Notes: generated by a model not told the origin, from the sequence alone. A stretch of DNA of 64,000 nt from CAYPKG01 sp964411275 (GCA_964411275.1 CAYPKG010000006.1:15154-79153); one strand, 5' to 3'; shown: positions 35,905 to 45,590, counted from the first letter of the stretch. Numbers and translations are program-made.

Positions 35905-36570
35905 CTATACCTCCAATGCGGTTTGCCCGGCCTCACTCCGGGACTCGCGGTCAAACCGCTCTGCCAGCAGTTTCGCGCTGATATAGGCGCTGATGGCGTC
36001 GATGGCCATGCGGTTTTTGCCGCCCCGGGTGACGAGAAAATCCGCGTCCAGCTCGTACTTGCTGATATACCGCTCATACATGGGCTTGACGGTTGAGAGG
36101 TACTGGGCCGCGATGCTGTCGATGTCCCTGCCCCGCACCTTGATGTCCCGGCGGATGCGCCGCAATAAGCATACATCCACATCCACCCGCAAAAAAACCT
36201 TCAGGCTCATCCGGTCCCTGAGCCTAAAATCCCGGAACATGTGAATGCCCTCCAGGATCAGCACCTCCGGCGGCTCGATCAACAGGTCACTCCGATCCGC
36301 CCGGCGGTGCTCCGTATAGTCATAGCCCTTCACCGTGACGGCCCGCCCCTCGGAGAGATCGCACACATCCGCATACAGCGCGTCGTGGTCAAACACATCC
36401 GGCTCGTCATAATTCACCTTGGCCCGTTCCTCATAGGGCAAATCCCCATGGTCCTTATAATAGCAGTCCTGCCCGATAATCTCATGGGTACAGGTCAGGC
36501 TTTGCGCAATGCGCTGTGCCAGCGTGCTTTTTCCACTGCCGCTGGCGCCACATATGCCGATGACGATCAT
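35905..36570 (-). CDS. udk: Uridine kinase
   Basis: 221 residues. P-loop GASGSGKST at the N-terminus, then DCYYKD and NYDEPDVFDHDAL, the uridine-binding block, and LEGIH with the lid segment RRIRRDIKVRGRD. It salvages uridine and cytidine to UMP and CMP. AAGGGGG precedes the ATG. Coupled to the AI-2E gene by a 3-bp gap. Confidence 0.93.
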   Translation of the reverse strand: MIVIGICGASGSGKSTLAQRIAQSLTCTHEIIGQDCYYKDHGDLPYEERAKVNYDEPDVFDHDALYADVCDLSEGRAVTVKGYDYTEHRRADRSDLLIEPPEVLILEGIHMFRDFRLRDRMSLKVFLRVDVDVCLLRRIRRDIKVRGRDIDSIAAQYLSTVKPMYERYISKYELDADFLVTRGGKNRMAIDAISAYISAKLLAERFDRESRSEAGQTALEV

Positions 36571-36693
36571 ACTGCGTCCCCCTTACATCCTATGATTGCG
36601 CCGCCATAAAATAGCCATTCAAGATTTCTTTCAAGCCGCAGCTGTTGGCATTGAATTCCATGTATGCCTGACTCGACGGCATATTTGATACTC

Positions 36694-37722
36694 CTATTCC
36701 GCATCAAACCGGTATTCCGTTCTGCTTTCAAACTTCATTCCCGCCCGCAGCACAGGGGAGATGAAATGCGGCTGGTTGACCGCGTCCGGGAAAAACTGAG
36801 TTTCCAGGCAAAACGCGCCATGAGGCTCATAACAAGCGCCGCCTTTCCCCTGTCCCCGGGTGCTGTTGGCGGTGTAAAGCTGTATCCCGGGCATGTCCGT
36901 ATACACCCGCATCCGCCTGCCAGAGGCGGGATCATAGGCGATGGCCGCAACCTCTCCCGTTGCAAGCACGTAGTTGTGGTCATACCCGCCGAATTGGGCA
37001 ATGACCGGGTATAGCGACGCGTATTCACTTAAGGGCTTGGGGGCAGTGTAAAAATCCATGGGGGTGTTCACAACACAGCGTATTTCGCCATTGGGCAGAG
37101 CGTCCGGGCCGCTGGGGGTAAAAAAGGGCGCGTTGAGCCACAGGGAATGTTCGCCTGCGTCTCCTCTATCATGCCCCGCCAGATTGAAATAACAGTGATT
37201 GGTGGGGTTATATACCGTATCCTGATCCGCAATCCCCCGATAGCAAAACAGCAGGCCGTTTTCCTTCGTCAGCTGCACCGTGACCTCAGCCTGCAGGTTG
37301 CCTGGGTACCCGCCCTCTCCATCCGGGCTCAGCCTGGAAAACACCACGCCGTTTTCGATCATTCGGGCGTCCCAGTTTTGGAAGGAATACCCCTGTGGGC
37401 CGCCGTGCAGGTGGTTTGCGCCGTCGTTTAGCGCGAGGGTATACTCCCTGCCGTTTAAATTAAATCGTCCATTTTTGATCCGGTTGGCGCATCGGCCCAC
37501 CGTCGCCCCCAAATAGGAGGAGCCATCAATATATCCCTCTATAGAGTCATAGCCCATCACAACATCCGCCACGCGCCCCCCGCGATCCAAGGCTAAAAGG
37601 CGCTCAATGGTGACGCCGTAGCTGAGCACCGTCACTTGCAGCCCCCCACCGTTGTCCATATCGAAGGCGTATACCTCACGCCCCTGCTTGTCCATTCCGT
37701 ATATCCGCTTTGAAACAGCCAT
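36694..37722 (-). CDS. galM: Aldose 1-epimerase (galactose mutarotase)
   Basis: 342 residues, GalM fold. The catalytic and binding residues are visible in NHLHGGPQGYSFQ (His), NPTNHCYFNLAGH (catalytic His) and the C-terminal Glu region FCLETQFFPD. It interconverts alpha and beta anomers of galactose and glucose. GGGAGTG precedes the ATG. No other Leloir-pathway gene is nearby. Confidence 0.93.
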   Translation of the reverse strand: MAVSKRIYGMDKQGREVYAFDMDNGGGLQVTVLSYGVTIERLLALDRGGRVADVVMGYDSIEGYIDGSSYLGATVGRCANRIKNGRFNLNGREYTLALNDGANHLHGGPQGYSFQNWDARMIENGVVFSRLSPDGEGGYPGNLQAEVTVQLTKENGLLFCYRGIADQDTVYNPTNHCYFNLAGHDRGDAGEHSLWLNAPFFTPSGPDALPNGEIRCVVNTPMDFYTAPKPLSEYASLYPVIAQFGGYDHNYVLATGEVAAIAYDPASGRRMRVYTDMPGIQLYTANSTRGQGKGGACYEPHGAFCLETQFFPDAVNQPHFISPVLRAGMKFESRTEYRFDAE

Positions 37723-37891
37723 CTTTCACACTCCCTATACACCGGTTTCATTCTTTTATCCATTGTAAGCGGGATTTCCCGCCAGAGCAAGGGCGTAAGG
37801 AAAGTAGAAAGGAAAAAGTAAGTATTTTGGTTGGTAATAGATGCATGTATGGTTGACAGCGCTTCTTAAATATTCTTCGCAACGACAGGAA

Positions 37892-37913
37892 GCCTCAGCA
37901 TTTCAACTGAGGC
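37892..37913. terminator. Possible terminator after the aminotransferase gene
   Basis: GCCTCAG (37892-37898) pairs with CTGAGGC (37907-37913), eight-base loop. The T tract is poor on both strands. The rest of the 210-bp gap up to galM shows only a weak GCGGG/CCCGC hairpin. Confidence 0.45.
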
Positions 37914-37932
37914 ATCTTGATATTGTATTTGT

Positions 37933-39207
37933 TTACACGCCCAGCTTTTCCAGCGCGGCCATCTTCAAGCAAATGCAAAATACATCGATTGCGCCCAACA
38001 ATTCCTCTACCGGCGGCATGCTGGGGGCGATGCGGATATTGCTGTCCTTAGGGTCCTTGCCATAGGGATAGGCAGCCCCCGCGCCGGTCATCACAACACC
38101 CGCTTCCTTGCAGAGCGCAAGGGTACGCCTGGCACAACCCGGCATGGCGTCCAGGCTGATGAAATAGCCGCCCTTGGGCCTATTCCAGGTTGCGATTTCC
38201 AGGGGCGCAATCTCCTCGTCGAGGGCATTGAGCACCGCCTCAAACTTGGGGCGCATGATGGCGGCATGCTGCTTCATCAGCGCGAGAACATGCGCCTTGT
38301 CCTTCAAATACCGCACATGCCGCAGCTGGTTGACCTTATCATAGCCGATGGTCTGTATGCCCATGAGCCTGATCATATACTGAAGGTTCGCCGGGCTTGC
38401 GCACATCACGGACACGCCGGCCCCAGGCATGGTGATTTTGGATGTGGAGGCAAACTCAAATACCATGTCCCCTCGTCCCGCCTCCCGGCACAATGTCAGA
38501 ATATCCGGGAAGGGCACGAACTCCCCCTGAAATTCGTGGACGCAATATGCATTATCCCACATGATGATAAAATCCGGGGCAGCGGGCTTCAGGTTCGCAA
38601 TCCGGCTGATTGTTTCATTGCTGTAGATAATGCCCTCGGGATTGGAGTACTTGGGTACGCACCAGATGCCTTTCACCGCCGGATCCTTCACTGCCTCCTC
38701 CACCGCGTCCATATCCGGGCCTGCGGGGGTCATGGGAATTGTGATCAATTCCGCACCGAAACTTTCCGTCACCTTAAAATGCCGGTCATAGCCCGGGGAC
38801 GGGCAAAGGAACTTTACCGCAGGAAGCTTCGCCCATGGGACGGGGCTGTGCAGCAGGCCATGGGTATACGCCTTCGCGATGGTGTCATACATCAGCTGGA
38901 GACTGGCGTTGCCGCCGACGAAAACCTCTTCAGGCTGTACGCCCAGAAGCTGTGCAAACAGCGCCTTTGCCGAAGGGATGCCGTCGAAGAACCCATAATT
39001 GCGCACATCGACCCCTGTGTCCACGCAGTCCGCGGAATCGGCGAGTATGGTAAGGATACCGCTCACCAGATCCAGCTGGGCTTTGCCGGGCTTGCCCCGG
39101 GACATGTCCAGCTTCAACCCCCTGTTCTTTGCGGCTTCAAAGGATTTCACAACCAACTGATACTCCGCCGCCCTCTGCGCCGGCGAAAAGCTCTGATATG
39201 TTGTCAT
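37933..39207 (-). CDS. PLP-dependent aminotransferase of the PF12897 aspartate aminotransferase type
   Basis: 424 residues. The opening LDMSRGKPGKAQLDL and GNASLQLMYDTIAKAY are hallmarks of the PF12897 group, a fold-type I family distinct from AspC. The PLP lysine is in FASTSKITMPGAG and the Asp that holds the pyridine nitrogen in IIMWDNAYCVHEF. Probably uses aspartate or a related amino acid, but this is inferred. GGAGGAG precedes the ATG at 39207; 27 bp downstream of the MFS gene. Confidence 0.88.
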   Translation of the reverse strand: MTTYQSFSPAQRAAEYQLVVKSFEAAKNRGLKLDMSRGKPGKAQLDLVSGILTILADSADCVDTGVDVRNYGFFDGIPSAKALFAQLLGVQPEEVFVGGNASLQLMYDTIAKAYTHGLLHSPVPWAKLPAVKFLCPSPGYDRHFKVTESFGAELITIPMTPAGPDMDAVEEAVKDPAVKGIWCVPKYSNPEGIIYSNETISRIANLKPAAPDFIIMWDNAYCVHEFQGEFVPFPDILTLCREAGRGDMVFEFASTSKITMPGAGVSVMCASPANLQYMIRLMGIQTIGYDKVNQLRHVRYLKDKAHVLALMKQHAAIMRPKFEAVLNALDEEIAPLEIATWNRPKGGYFISLDAMPGCARRTLALCKEAGVVMTGAGAAYPYGKDPKDSNIRIAPSMPPVEELLGAIDVFCICLKMAALEKLGV

Positions 39208-39234
39208 TACTTCTCCTCCAAACATAGCACTTTA

Positions 39235-40491
39235 TTAAATTGTGCGGGTATTTTTTCCTCTTGTCAAGCGCATCGTAATAATTCTGCTGAGGATGGCAAT
39301 TGCCACGATGGCGATGCCGGAAACAAAAAACCAGAAGTGAACGCCCCGGGCTTCTGCAGCAGGCCCGGCCAGCAAAAGTCCCACGGGCATGGCAAAGCTC
39401 ATCAGGCTGGACAGCAAGGAAAACGCCCGGCCCTGGGCTTCCGGCGGGATTGTCTGCTGCATATGCGCCACGAAGGGGATGTTATAAAAACTTCCGCTTG
39501 CGCCCATCAGCGCACAGGCAACGGCATACGCCACAAACCAACTGATTTTATTTGGGAACACGCTGCAGGCAAAGCAAGTCAGCCCCAGCGCCACAAGGGC
39601 GATATGGATGGCCCGAAACTTGTTTTTGATGTCCCCGTGAAGGCTCACAAGCCCTGTGCAGGCCAGCATCCCCGCCGCGTACGCCAGCTCGATGGCTCCT
39701 GCGTGCCAGGCGGTGCCGTTCATGGCTGTGGTTAAAAGGGGATATAGGGAGGACAGGGGCATATAGAACACCATGCACAGCGTGGAGGCAAGTGTGAGCA
39801 CCGCAAGCGGCTTATCCCTCACGATCACCTTGACCCCTTCCTTCATTTCCCGGAAAAATTGCGGGGTCTGCCGCTGTGTCTTTTCGGGGTCTGGAATGGG
39901 GATAACCGCCACCGTGACGCTTGCGATCGCAGCGCCAAGGACGTCGGTTAACATAATCACAGGCAGCGGAAGCGCCGCGAACATAGCGGCCCCCAGCACC
40001 GGCCCCAGCATGAAGGAGCCGGACTGCAAAAACTGGCTCACGGAGTTGGCGCGCACAAGCTCCTCTTGCGGCACCAGCATCGGCACCGCCGCCTGGATGG
40101 CGGGAGAGTGGAATACCTCCCCCAGCCCCCGCAGGCCCAGCACCACATACGCCGCCCAATGCGGCGGCGTTCCCCCGATAAACAGTAGCGCAAATATAGC
40201 CGCAGCAGCACCCATGAACAGGTCCGCCGCGATCATGACGGATTTTCGCTTCATCCGATCCACCCAGACCCCTGCGAAGGGGCCTAAGAGCATCATGGGC
40301 AGCATGGCCACCAGCCCCGCGATGGACAGCACCATGGGGGAATTGGTGACGCTTGTCAGCCACCAGATCAGCGAAAACTGCACGGCGGAGCTGCCGATCA
40401 GCGACACGGCCTGGCCGGCGGTCATGGTATAAAAATTGCGTTTCCAATTTGTCTTCGGGGCAGACTTCTCCCCGAGATGAGATGCCTTCAT
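39235..40491 (-). CDS. MFS transporter (macrolide-efflux-like MFS_3 group)
   Basis: 418 residues, 12 membrane helices. The N-terminal sequence (FYTMTAGQAVSLIGSSAVQF) and the loop motif FAGVWVDRMKRK are those of MefA-like and enterobactin-exporter-like MFS proteins. A drug or metabolite exporter is likely; the substrate is unknown. AGGAAAGG precedes the ATG at 40491. Its promoter at 40655-40683 leaves a leader of about 155 bases with a possible nine-codon peptide. Confidence 0.88.
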   Translation of the reverse strand: MKASHLGEKSAPKTNWKRNFYTMTAGQAVSLIGSSAVQFSLIWWLTSVTNSPMVLSIAGLVAMLPMMLLGPFAGVWVDRMKRKSVMIAADLFMGAAAAIFALLFIGGTPPHWAAYVVLGLRGLGEVFHSPAIQAAVPMLVPQEELVRANSVSQFLQSGSFMLGPVLGAAMFAALPLPVIMLTDVLGAAIASVTVAVIPIPDPEKTQRQTPQFFREMKEGVKVIVRDKPLAVLTLASTLCMVFYMPLSSLYPLLTTAMNGTAWHAGAIELAYAAGMLACTGLVSLHGDIKNKFRAIHIALVALGLTCFACSVFPNKISWFVAYAVACALMGASGSFYNIPFVAHMQQTIPPEAQGRAFSLLSSLMSFAMPVGLLLAGPAAEARGVHFWFFVSGIAIVAIAILSRIITMRLTRGKNTRTI

Positions 40492-40561
40492 ATTGGAAGA
40501 TCCTTTCCTGATTGTGATGCACAAATACGCCTGCTTGACAGAAGGCGGCAATCCGCTTGGC

Positions 40562-40591
40562 TTACCAAATCCGGCCGGCGTGCATGATCAT
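40562..40591 (-). CDS. Possible nine-residue leader peptide before the MFS gene
   Basis: ATG ATC ATG ... TGG TAA encodes M-I-M-H-A-G-R-I-W, preceded by GCGAGGG at a usable distance, inside the MFS leader. Small hairpins follow it (TTGG/CCAA, GCGG/CCGC). Leader peptides controlling efflux genes by attenuation are known, but this one rests on position alone. Confidence 0.3.
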   Translation of the reverse strand: MIMHAGRIW

Positions 40592-40654
40592 GAAAGAACC
40601 CTCGCTTTCCTGTATTGGGCGTTTTCGCTTTCTTTCCTTATCGCCCGGTACAGT

Positions 40655-40683
40655 ATTATATCCAATCCCCACGTCATTTGCAA
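40655..40683 (-). promoter_or_regulatory. Sigma-A promoter for the MFS-aminotransferase operon
   Basis: On the minus strand TTGCAA (40683-40678), 17-bp spacer, TATAAT (40660-40655). Back to back with the threonine aldolase promoter, -35s 13 bp apart. Confidence 0.7.
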
Positions 40684-40696
40684 GGCCCCTGTTGTA

Positions 40697-40725
40697 TTGC
40701 CGGGGAGCCTTTTCTTTTGTATAAT
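40697..40725 (+). promoter_or_regulatory. Sigma-A promoter for the threonine aldolase gene
   Basis: TTGCCG (40697-40702), 17-bp spacer, TATAAT (40720-40725), 32 bp before the start codon. Confidence 0.65.
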
Positions 40726-40756
40726 AAAAGAATTATTACAGATGAGGAGAATATGG

Positions 40757-41791
40757 ATGTTAAACTTTGCCAGTGACTATAACGAGGGCGCGCATCCGGC
40801 TGTTCTTTCGCGGCTCATTGAAACCAACCTCACCCAGTCCCCCGGATACGGCGAGGACGAATACTGCGACGCGGCCCGGGCGCTGATCAAGGGCGCATGC
40901 AGGCGCGAAGACGCGCTGGTGCAGTTTGTCGTGGGCGGAACCCAGGCGAACCTCCTGGTCATCAGCTCCATCCTGCGCCCTCATCAGGGCGTGCTCTGCG
41001 CCGAAACCGGGCATATCAACGTGCATGAAAGCGGCGCGGTGGAGGCCACGGGACACAAGGTGCTGTCCCTGCCGTCCGCCGACGGAAAGATCACCGCGAC
41101 GCAGGTGCGCGATGCCTATGCCGCCCACTGGAACGACGCCACCCACGAGCATATGGTGCAGCCGGGAATGGTATACATCTCCCATCCCAGCGAGGTGGGC
41201 ACGTTGTATACCAAGGCGGAGCTAACTGCGCTCAGCGTCGCCTGCCGGGAATTGGGGCTGCCGCTGTTTCTCGACGGCGCGCGGCTGGGCTACGGCCTTG
41301 CGGCCCCGCAAAGCGACGTGACGCTCCCGGACGTGGCGGCCCTGTGCGACGTGTTTTATATCGGCGGCACAAAGGTAGGCGCGCTGTTCGGAGAGGCGAT
41401 CGTCATTCCAAACCCGGCCTATCAAAAGGATTTTAGGTACCTCATCAAGCAAAAAGGCGCCATGCTGGCGAAAGGGCGGCTGTTGGGCCTGCAGTTTGAG
41501 GCGCTGTTTACCGGCGGGCTATACCTGAAGATGGGCCGGCATGCGGTAACACAAGCGCTGCGGATACGGGACGCGTTTGTCAAAAAGGGGTTTGCGATGC
41601 TCATCGAGTCGCCAACCAACCAGCAGTTCCCTATTCTGCCGGATGCGGCCCTCAGAACCCTCGGAGAAAAATATGTCTATACCTATTGGTGCCGGGTGGA
41701 CGAAGCACATTCCGCCGTGCGGTTTTGCACCAGCTGGGCCACTCAGCTGACTCAGGTTGACGCGCTGGCCGCCGACATCGCGCAGCTGTAG
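40757..41791 (+). CDS. ltaE: Low-specificity threonine aldolase-type PLP enzyme
   Basis: 344 residues of the beta-eliminating lyase family. N-terminal NFASDYNEGAHPAVL, the cofactor aspartate in LFLDGARLGYGL and the PLP lysine in YIGGTKVGALFGE are visible. Such enzymes split threonine or allo-threonine into glycine and acetaldehyde; L or D preference cannot be read. The start at 40757 has GAGGAG upstream; the longer frame crosses the promoter and is rejected. Confidence 0.9.
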   Translation: MLNFASDYNEGAHPAVLSRLIETNLTQSPGYGEDEYCDAARALIKGACRREDALVQFVVGGTQANLLVISSILRPHQGVLCAETGHINVHESGAVEATGHKVLSLPSADGKITATQVRDAYAAHWNDATHEHMVQPGMVYISHPSEVGTLYTKAELTALSVACRELGLPLFLDGARLGYGLAAPQSDVTLPDVAALCDVFYIGGTKVGALFGEAIVIPNPAYQKDFRYLIKQKGAMLAKGRLLGLQFEALFTGGLYLKMGRHAVTQALRIRDAFVKKGFAMLIESPTNQQFPILPDAALRTLGEKYVYTYWCRVDEAHSAVRFCTSWATQLTQVDALAADIAQL

Positions 41792-41854
41792 CGCAAATTC
41801 AAGAAATATACGCAACCGGCATATAGTATAGAAAAAAGAGGGAGCCATCTAAGC

Positions 41855-42115
41855 ATGCATTATCAATACCGCCCCAGCGGCGTATGTTCTTCCCACATCG
41901 ATTTTGACCTGGAGGACGGCCTCATCAAAAACGTGGTGTTTACCGGAGGCTGCAACGGCAACCTGAAAGCTATTTCCATCCTGATCGAGGGCATGTCCGC
42001 CAGCGAAGTCATGGGCATGCTGCAGGGAAACCAATGCGGATTTCGCACCACCTCCTGCGCAGATCAGCTCTCGAAAGCAATCGAGGGCGTCCTTGAAAAA
42101 AGCGCCACGGGCTAA
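41855..42115 (+). CDS. TSCPD-domain protein (TIGR03905-like)
   Basis: 86 residues, a single TSCPD domain of the type also found at the C-terminus of vitamin B12-dependent ribonucleotide reductases. Cysteines at VCSS, GGCNGN, NQCGF and SCAD may bind metal. GAGGGAG precedes the ATG, 63 bp after ltaE; a terminator follows. Function unknown. Confidence 0.88.
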   Translation: MHYQYRPSGVCSSHIDFDLEDGLIKNVVFTGGCNGNLKAISILIEGMSASEVMGMLQGNQCGFRTTSCADQLSKAIEGVLEKSATG

Positions 42116-42125
42116 AAACGGACTC

Positions 42126-42172
42126 GAAAAAAATGCCCCAGGCAAGCAAAAACCGTCTTGTCGGGGCATTTT
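42126..42172. terminator. Bidirectional terminator between the TSCPD gene and msrAB
   Basis: AAAATGCCCC (42130-42139) pairs with GGGGCATTTT (42163-42172), ten-bp stem. Confidence 0.75.
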
Positions 42173-42186
42173 CATGGGGAGCGAAA

Positions 42187-43122
42187 TCAATCTGCCGCCG
42201 GCAACAAATCGCCGTAACCCTCTTCTTTCATCTTTTCTCTGGGTATAAACCGCAGCGCCGCGCCGTTGATGCAATATCTAAGGCCGCTGGGCTCATCAAA
42301 TACATGTCCCAAATGCAGGTCCCCGCTGCGGCTTCTGACCTCGGTTCGCTCCATCCCATGGCTGTGGTCCGGCCGCTCCTTCACCACCTCAGGGACGATG
42401 GGCTTTGCGAAGCTGGGCCATCCGCAATCGCTCCAGATTTTATCCCCGGAGCCAAACAGCGGCTCACCAGTGGCGGCGTCCACATAGATGCCGGAGTCAA
42501 ACCGGTTCCACTCGGGATGAGAAAAGGGCGGCTCCGTGGCGTTATCAAACAGCACCGCTTGGGACAAGGGCGAAAGCGTACCCGTATCCCCCATGGGATA
42601 TGCGGGCTTGACTTTCAGGGGCCGCTTTCTTGCCTGTGCAAGCAGCGCCGACGGAATATGGCAATATCCGCCGGGGTTTTTCTTCAAATAGTCCTGATGA
42701 TATTCCTCCGCAGGATAAAAACATGCAAGGGGCCTTAGCTCCACCGCCAGCGGCCCAGGCAATGTCTTTGAAAGCGCCGCAAGCTGCGCCTGGATGGGCG
42801 CCGCGTCCGCCGGGTCTGTATAGTAAATACCGCTTCGGTACTGCTTTCCCCTGTCCGGCCCCTGCCGGTCCACCGCCATGGGGTCGATGCTTTTCAAATA
42901 CCAATCCACCAATGTGGTAAGGGGCAGTATTTCGCCATTATATTCCACCCGCACCGCTTCCGCATACCCGGTATCCCCAGCGCATACCTGTTCATACGTG
43001 GGATTTTTCAGCCATCCGTTGGCATACCCCCCCTGGGTCTTTATTACGCCTGCAAGAGATTGCAGCAACGCCTGGGTTCCCCAAAAGCATCCGCCTGCCA
43101 AATACAGTTCTTTTTCCATCAT
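42187..43122 (-). CDS. msrAB: Fused methionine sulfoxide reductase MsrA-MsrB
   Basis: 311 residues. MsrA (about 1-155) with catalytic C12 in GGCFWG and the GYANG motif reduces the S epimer; MsrB (about 170-295) with CGWPSF and the catalytic Cys in LRYCING reduces the R epimer. The zinc-binding CxxC pairs of many MsrB proteins are absent. Cytoplasmic. Two adjacent ATGs follow GAGGAGG; the second (43119) has better spacing. Protects against methionine oxidation. Confidence 0.95.
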   Translation of the reverse strand: MMEKELYLAGGCFWGTQALLQSLAGVIKTQGGYANGWLKNPTYEQVCAGDTGYAEAVRVEYNGEILPLTTLVDWYLKSIDPMAVDRQGPDRGKQYRSGIYYTDPADAAPIQAQLAALSKTLPGPLAVELRPLACFYPAEEYHQDYLKKNPGGYCHIPSALLAQARKRPLKVKPAYPMGDTGTLSPLSQAVLFDNATEPPFSHPEWNRFDSGIYVDAATGEPLFGSGDKIWSDCGWPSFAKPIVPEVVKERPDHSHGMERTEVRSRSGDLHLGHVFDEPSGLRYCINGAALRFIPREKMKEEGYGDLLPAAD

Positions 43123-43199
43123 TTTTCCTCCTCACGGGGCTTCTCTATCCTGTTAATACCCCGGAAAGAAGGATCTTACACAACGCTCCTTATCTTTTT

Positions 43200-45488
43200 C
43201 TATGCCACCCGCACCACCAGCACGCTCATATCATCCGCGTCGCTTCGGGAGCGCGCCGCGCCAAGCAATGACTCCGCCGCGTCCTGAGGCGTGTTGGCGC
43301 TGCCTACGTTTAAGCGGATTTCGTCCGCCGTGTCCTCTCCAAGGGCGTCCAATGCGCCGTCGGTAAGCAGCACCACCGCGTCGTTTTTATTCAGGTTCGC
43401 CCGCTGAACCGCTGGGCGCGCCTCCTCCAAAATGCCAGCGGGCAGCGCCTCGCCATAGATGGGATATACCTCTCCGTGGCGCAATACAAAGCAGGGCGGC
43501 GCGCCGCATTTGATAAACTCCACCTGGCCGGACTTAAGGTCGAGATGCACGGCGTCGATGGTGGCGTACATGTCCGCATCCCCCTGCCGCAGCTGATTGA
43601 CGCAGGCCAGGGCGTCCTCACGGGAAAAGCCAAGGCTATATAGGTTTAGCAACAGCTCCACCGCCTTTACGCTTTGCCTGCGGGCTATTTTCCCCGTACC
43701 CATGCCGTCGCTTAACACCAGCAGCTCCTGCCCGCCCGGCAGGCTTTTCCGGCCGGAAAAGTCCCCGCTTTGTGGGCTTCCGGCCTTGGGCTTTGTTGCG
43801 GCGCCCACCTGTACCGTCAGCGGCCTGGCAAGCTCCAGTTCCAATATACAGACTTTTTTCCCCCGGGACACCTGTAAGAGCCGCAGGGACCGTCCAAGGG
43901 TTCTGGCTGCGCAATCGATGATTTTCTGCCGGTTTTTTTCCTGCCAGAGCGGCATCGTGATCTCCAGCTGCAGCCCATTATGCCCGCGCATGGCGCTTAT
44001 GCCCCTGATCCGCAGCCCTTTTTCATCCAGCGCCTGGGCAATCGCCTGCTCCATCTCGATATCCTGCCACACATCCGCCCGGGCTTGATCCGCCAACGCG
44101 TCAATCACGCCGCTTACGCCTGCCATCTGCCGCCGGGCAAAGGCGCATTGCGCACCGGTAAGCCGCTGCTTTGCATAGCTTTCCTTGTACTGCGCCTGGG
44201 CCTGGCTGACAGCGGCCGCCACCGCCATGCTCCGGGGGCAATCGCTTTCAAGCGGGGCCACGGGCCTGGGGCGAAGGCCACGGCTGTACGCGGGCAGCAG
44301 ATCATACACCGCACAAAGCGCCTCCTCCGGCTCCCGCCAGCAGACGGTGCGCCGGATGCAATCGCTGCAGATATGGGACGCGGCCTGCATGACATATTGC
44401 TTTTCCGTCCCCCGGTCGTAGCTTTCCACGGCCTTTTCGGGCAAAAGCGCTGCGATATTTTCAACGGCTTCCGCGGTTTTTGTAAGGCTCTGGGCCATAC
44501 GCCGCTGCATCCGGGTATAGGCAATGCGGCCCAGGCGCAATTCCCGGGCCCGGGCGTCGACGGCGGCGCGCATGGCAAGCATCATGGGCTTTGGCGTAAG
44601 GGCAAATCCCACGCCTGCCACCAGCGCGTTGAGCAACCCCACCTGCCGCGTGACGCCGTCCACATACACGCCGATTACCGCCGCACACAGCACGAACGCC
44701 GCCGCCACCCCATACCGGCCCATCCGGCGGCAGAAAACCGCGCACAGGGTGCATACCGCAAGGTTTGCCACAATGAGCGGCTCCCCCCATTCCCCCAGCA
44801 CCAGCATCCCCGAAAGCGCCACCGCTGCCGCCACGCCCTGCATGCCCCGGGCATAGGAGGCAAACATGCACACATAGGAAAGCATCACCAGGCTGAGTGA
44901 AAAACCCCAGGCCTCCGCCGGCGTCACCGCCAGCGCCGCCGCGCCGATAAACAGGCACAGGCAGATCTGCTCTTCTTCCAGCAGCGCCCGGCGCTTTTGT
45001 ACCGACCGCAACACCGCCAGTCCCCGGAAGAACGCCGCCCCCAACAGCAGCGACAGCCCCAGGGACCCCAGTCCCGAAAGCCATCCATCCAGCGTGCCTC
45101 CAGCCGTAAGCGGCAGCAGCAACAGCTGGGACATCCCAAACAGCAGGAGCTTGTCCATGTTCCCAGCAACCCGCTCCCGCCAGGCTTTATACAATACGCA
45201 AAGCCCCACATACGCCGCAGGCGCCATAAGCCCCGTCCAATGGATGGGGGTGCAGAGGAGCGCGCCCAGCGCCGCGCCCACGAGAGGGTACCACACCGGG
45301 GTTAATCCCGCCATATGCAACGCGATGAATAGCGCAAGCCCCAGCGGGGTCATTCCCCCGAGAAGCTGCGCCCGGCCCAGCAGCATTACAAAAAGGCAGT
45401 ACCCCGCGCCCATCATAAAACTGCGGCTTTTCAAATACGGCGCAACCCGCTGCGTCCATATCTGCCCTGTTAATCTGCTGGTTTCCAT
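43200..45488 (-). CDS. spoIIE: Stage II sporulation protein E (SpoIIE) phosphatase
   Basis: 762 residues (B. subtilis SpoIIE has 827). About ten membrane helices in residues 20-310, a central region (about 320-545) with a cysteine group (CSDCIRRTVCW), and a C-terminal PP2C domain (about 570-760). Metal-binding aspartates lie in VLSDGMGTG, TDGALD and DADDMSV. SpoIIE dephosphorylates SpoIIAA to activate sigma-F and binds FtsZ at the polar septum. GGGGAGG precedes the ATG. Promoter at 45540-45568 and a possible Spo0A box beside it. Confidence 0.93.
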   Translation of the reverse strand: METSRLTGQIWTQRVAPYLKSRSFMMGAGYCLFVMLLGRAQLLGGMTPLGLALFIALHMAGLTPVWYPLVGAALGALLCTPIHWTGLMAPAAYVGLCVLYKAWRERVAGNMDKLLLFGMSQLLLLPLTAGGTLDGWLSGLGSLGLSLLLGAAFFRGLAVLRSVQKRRALLEEEQICLCLFIGAAALAVTPAEAWGFSLSLVMLSYVCMFASYARGMQGVAAAVALSGMLVLGEWGEPLIVANLAVCTLCAVFCRRMGRYGVAAAFVLCAAVIGVYVDGVTRQVGLLNALVAGVGFALTPKPMMLAMRAAVDARARELRLGRIAYTRMQRRMAQSLTKTAEAVENIAALLPEKAVESYDRGTEKQYVMQAASHICSDCIRRTVCWREPEEALCAVYDLLPAYSRGLRPRPVAPLESDCPRSMAVAAAVSQAQAQYKESYAKQRLTGAQCAFARRQMAGVSGVIDALADQARADVWQDIEMEQAIAQALDEKGLRIRGISAMRGHNGLQLEITMPLWQEKNRQKIIDCAARTLGRSLRLLQVSRGKKVCILELELARPLTVQVGAATKPKAGSPQSGDFSGRKSLPGGQELLVLSDGMGTGKIARRQSVKAVELLLNLYSLGFSREDALACVNQLRQGDADMYATIDAVHLDLKSGQVEFIKCGAPPCFVLRHGEVYPIYGEALPAGILEEARPAVQRANLNKNDAVVLLTDGALDALGEDTADEIRLNVGSANTPQDAAESLLGAARSRSDADDMSVLVVRVA

Positions 45489-45539
45489 ATGCGTTCCTCC
45501 CCTATATATTAAAAAGAAATGATATTTGCGGCGTATGCA

Positions 45540-45568
45540 ATAGTATGGAGTAATATGCTTACAAACAA
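45540..45568 (-). promoter_or_regulatory. Promoter for spoIIE
   Basis: On the minus strand TTGTTT (45568-45563), 17-bp spacer, TACTAT (45545-45540), 52 bp before the start codon. Confidence 0.5.
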
Positions 45569-45590
45569 TGTCGTACTACCGTACCCCCCT

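Noticed and set aside
38266..39735. 489-residue plus-strand frame opposite the aminotransferase and MFS genes
   Set aside because: Spans two real minus-strand genes and the gap between them; shadow composition.
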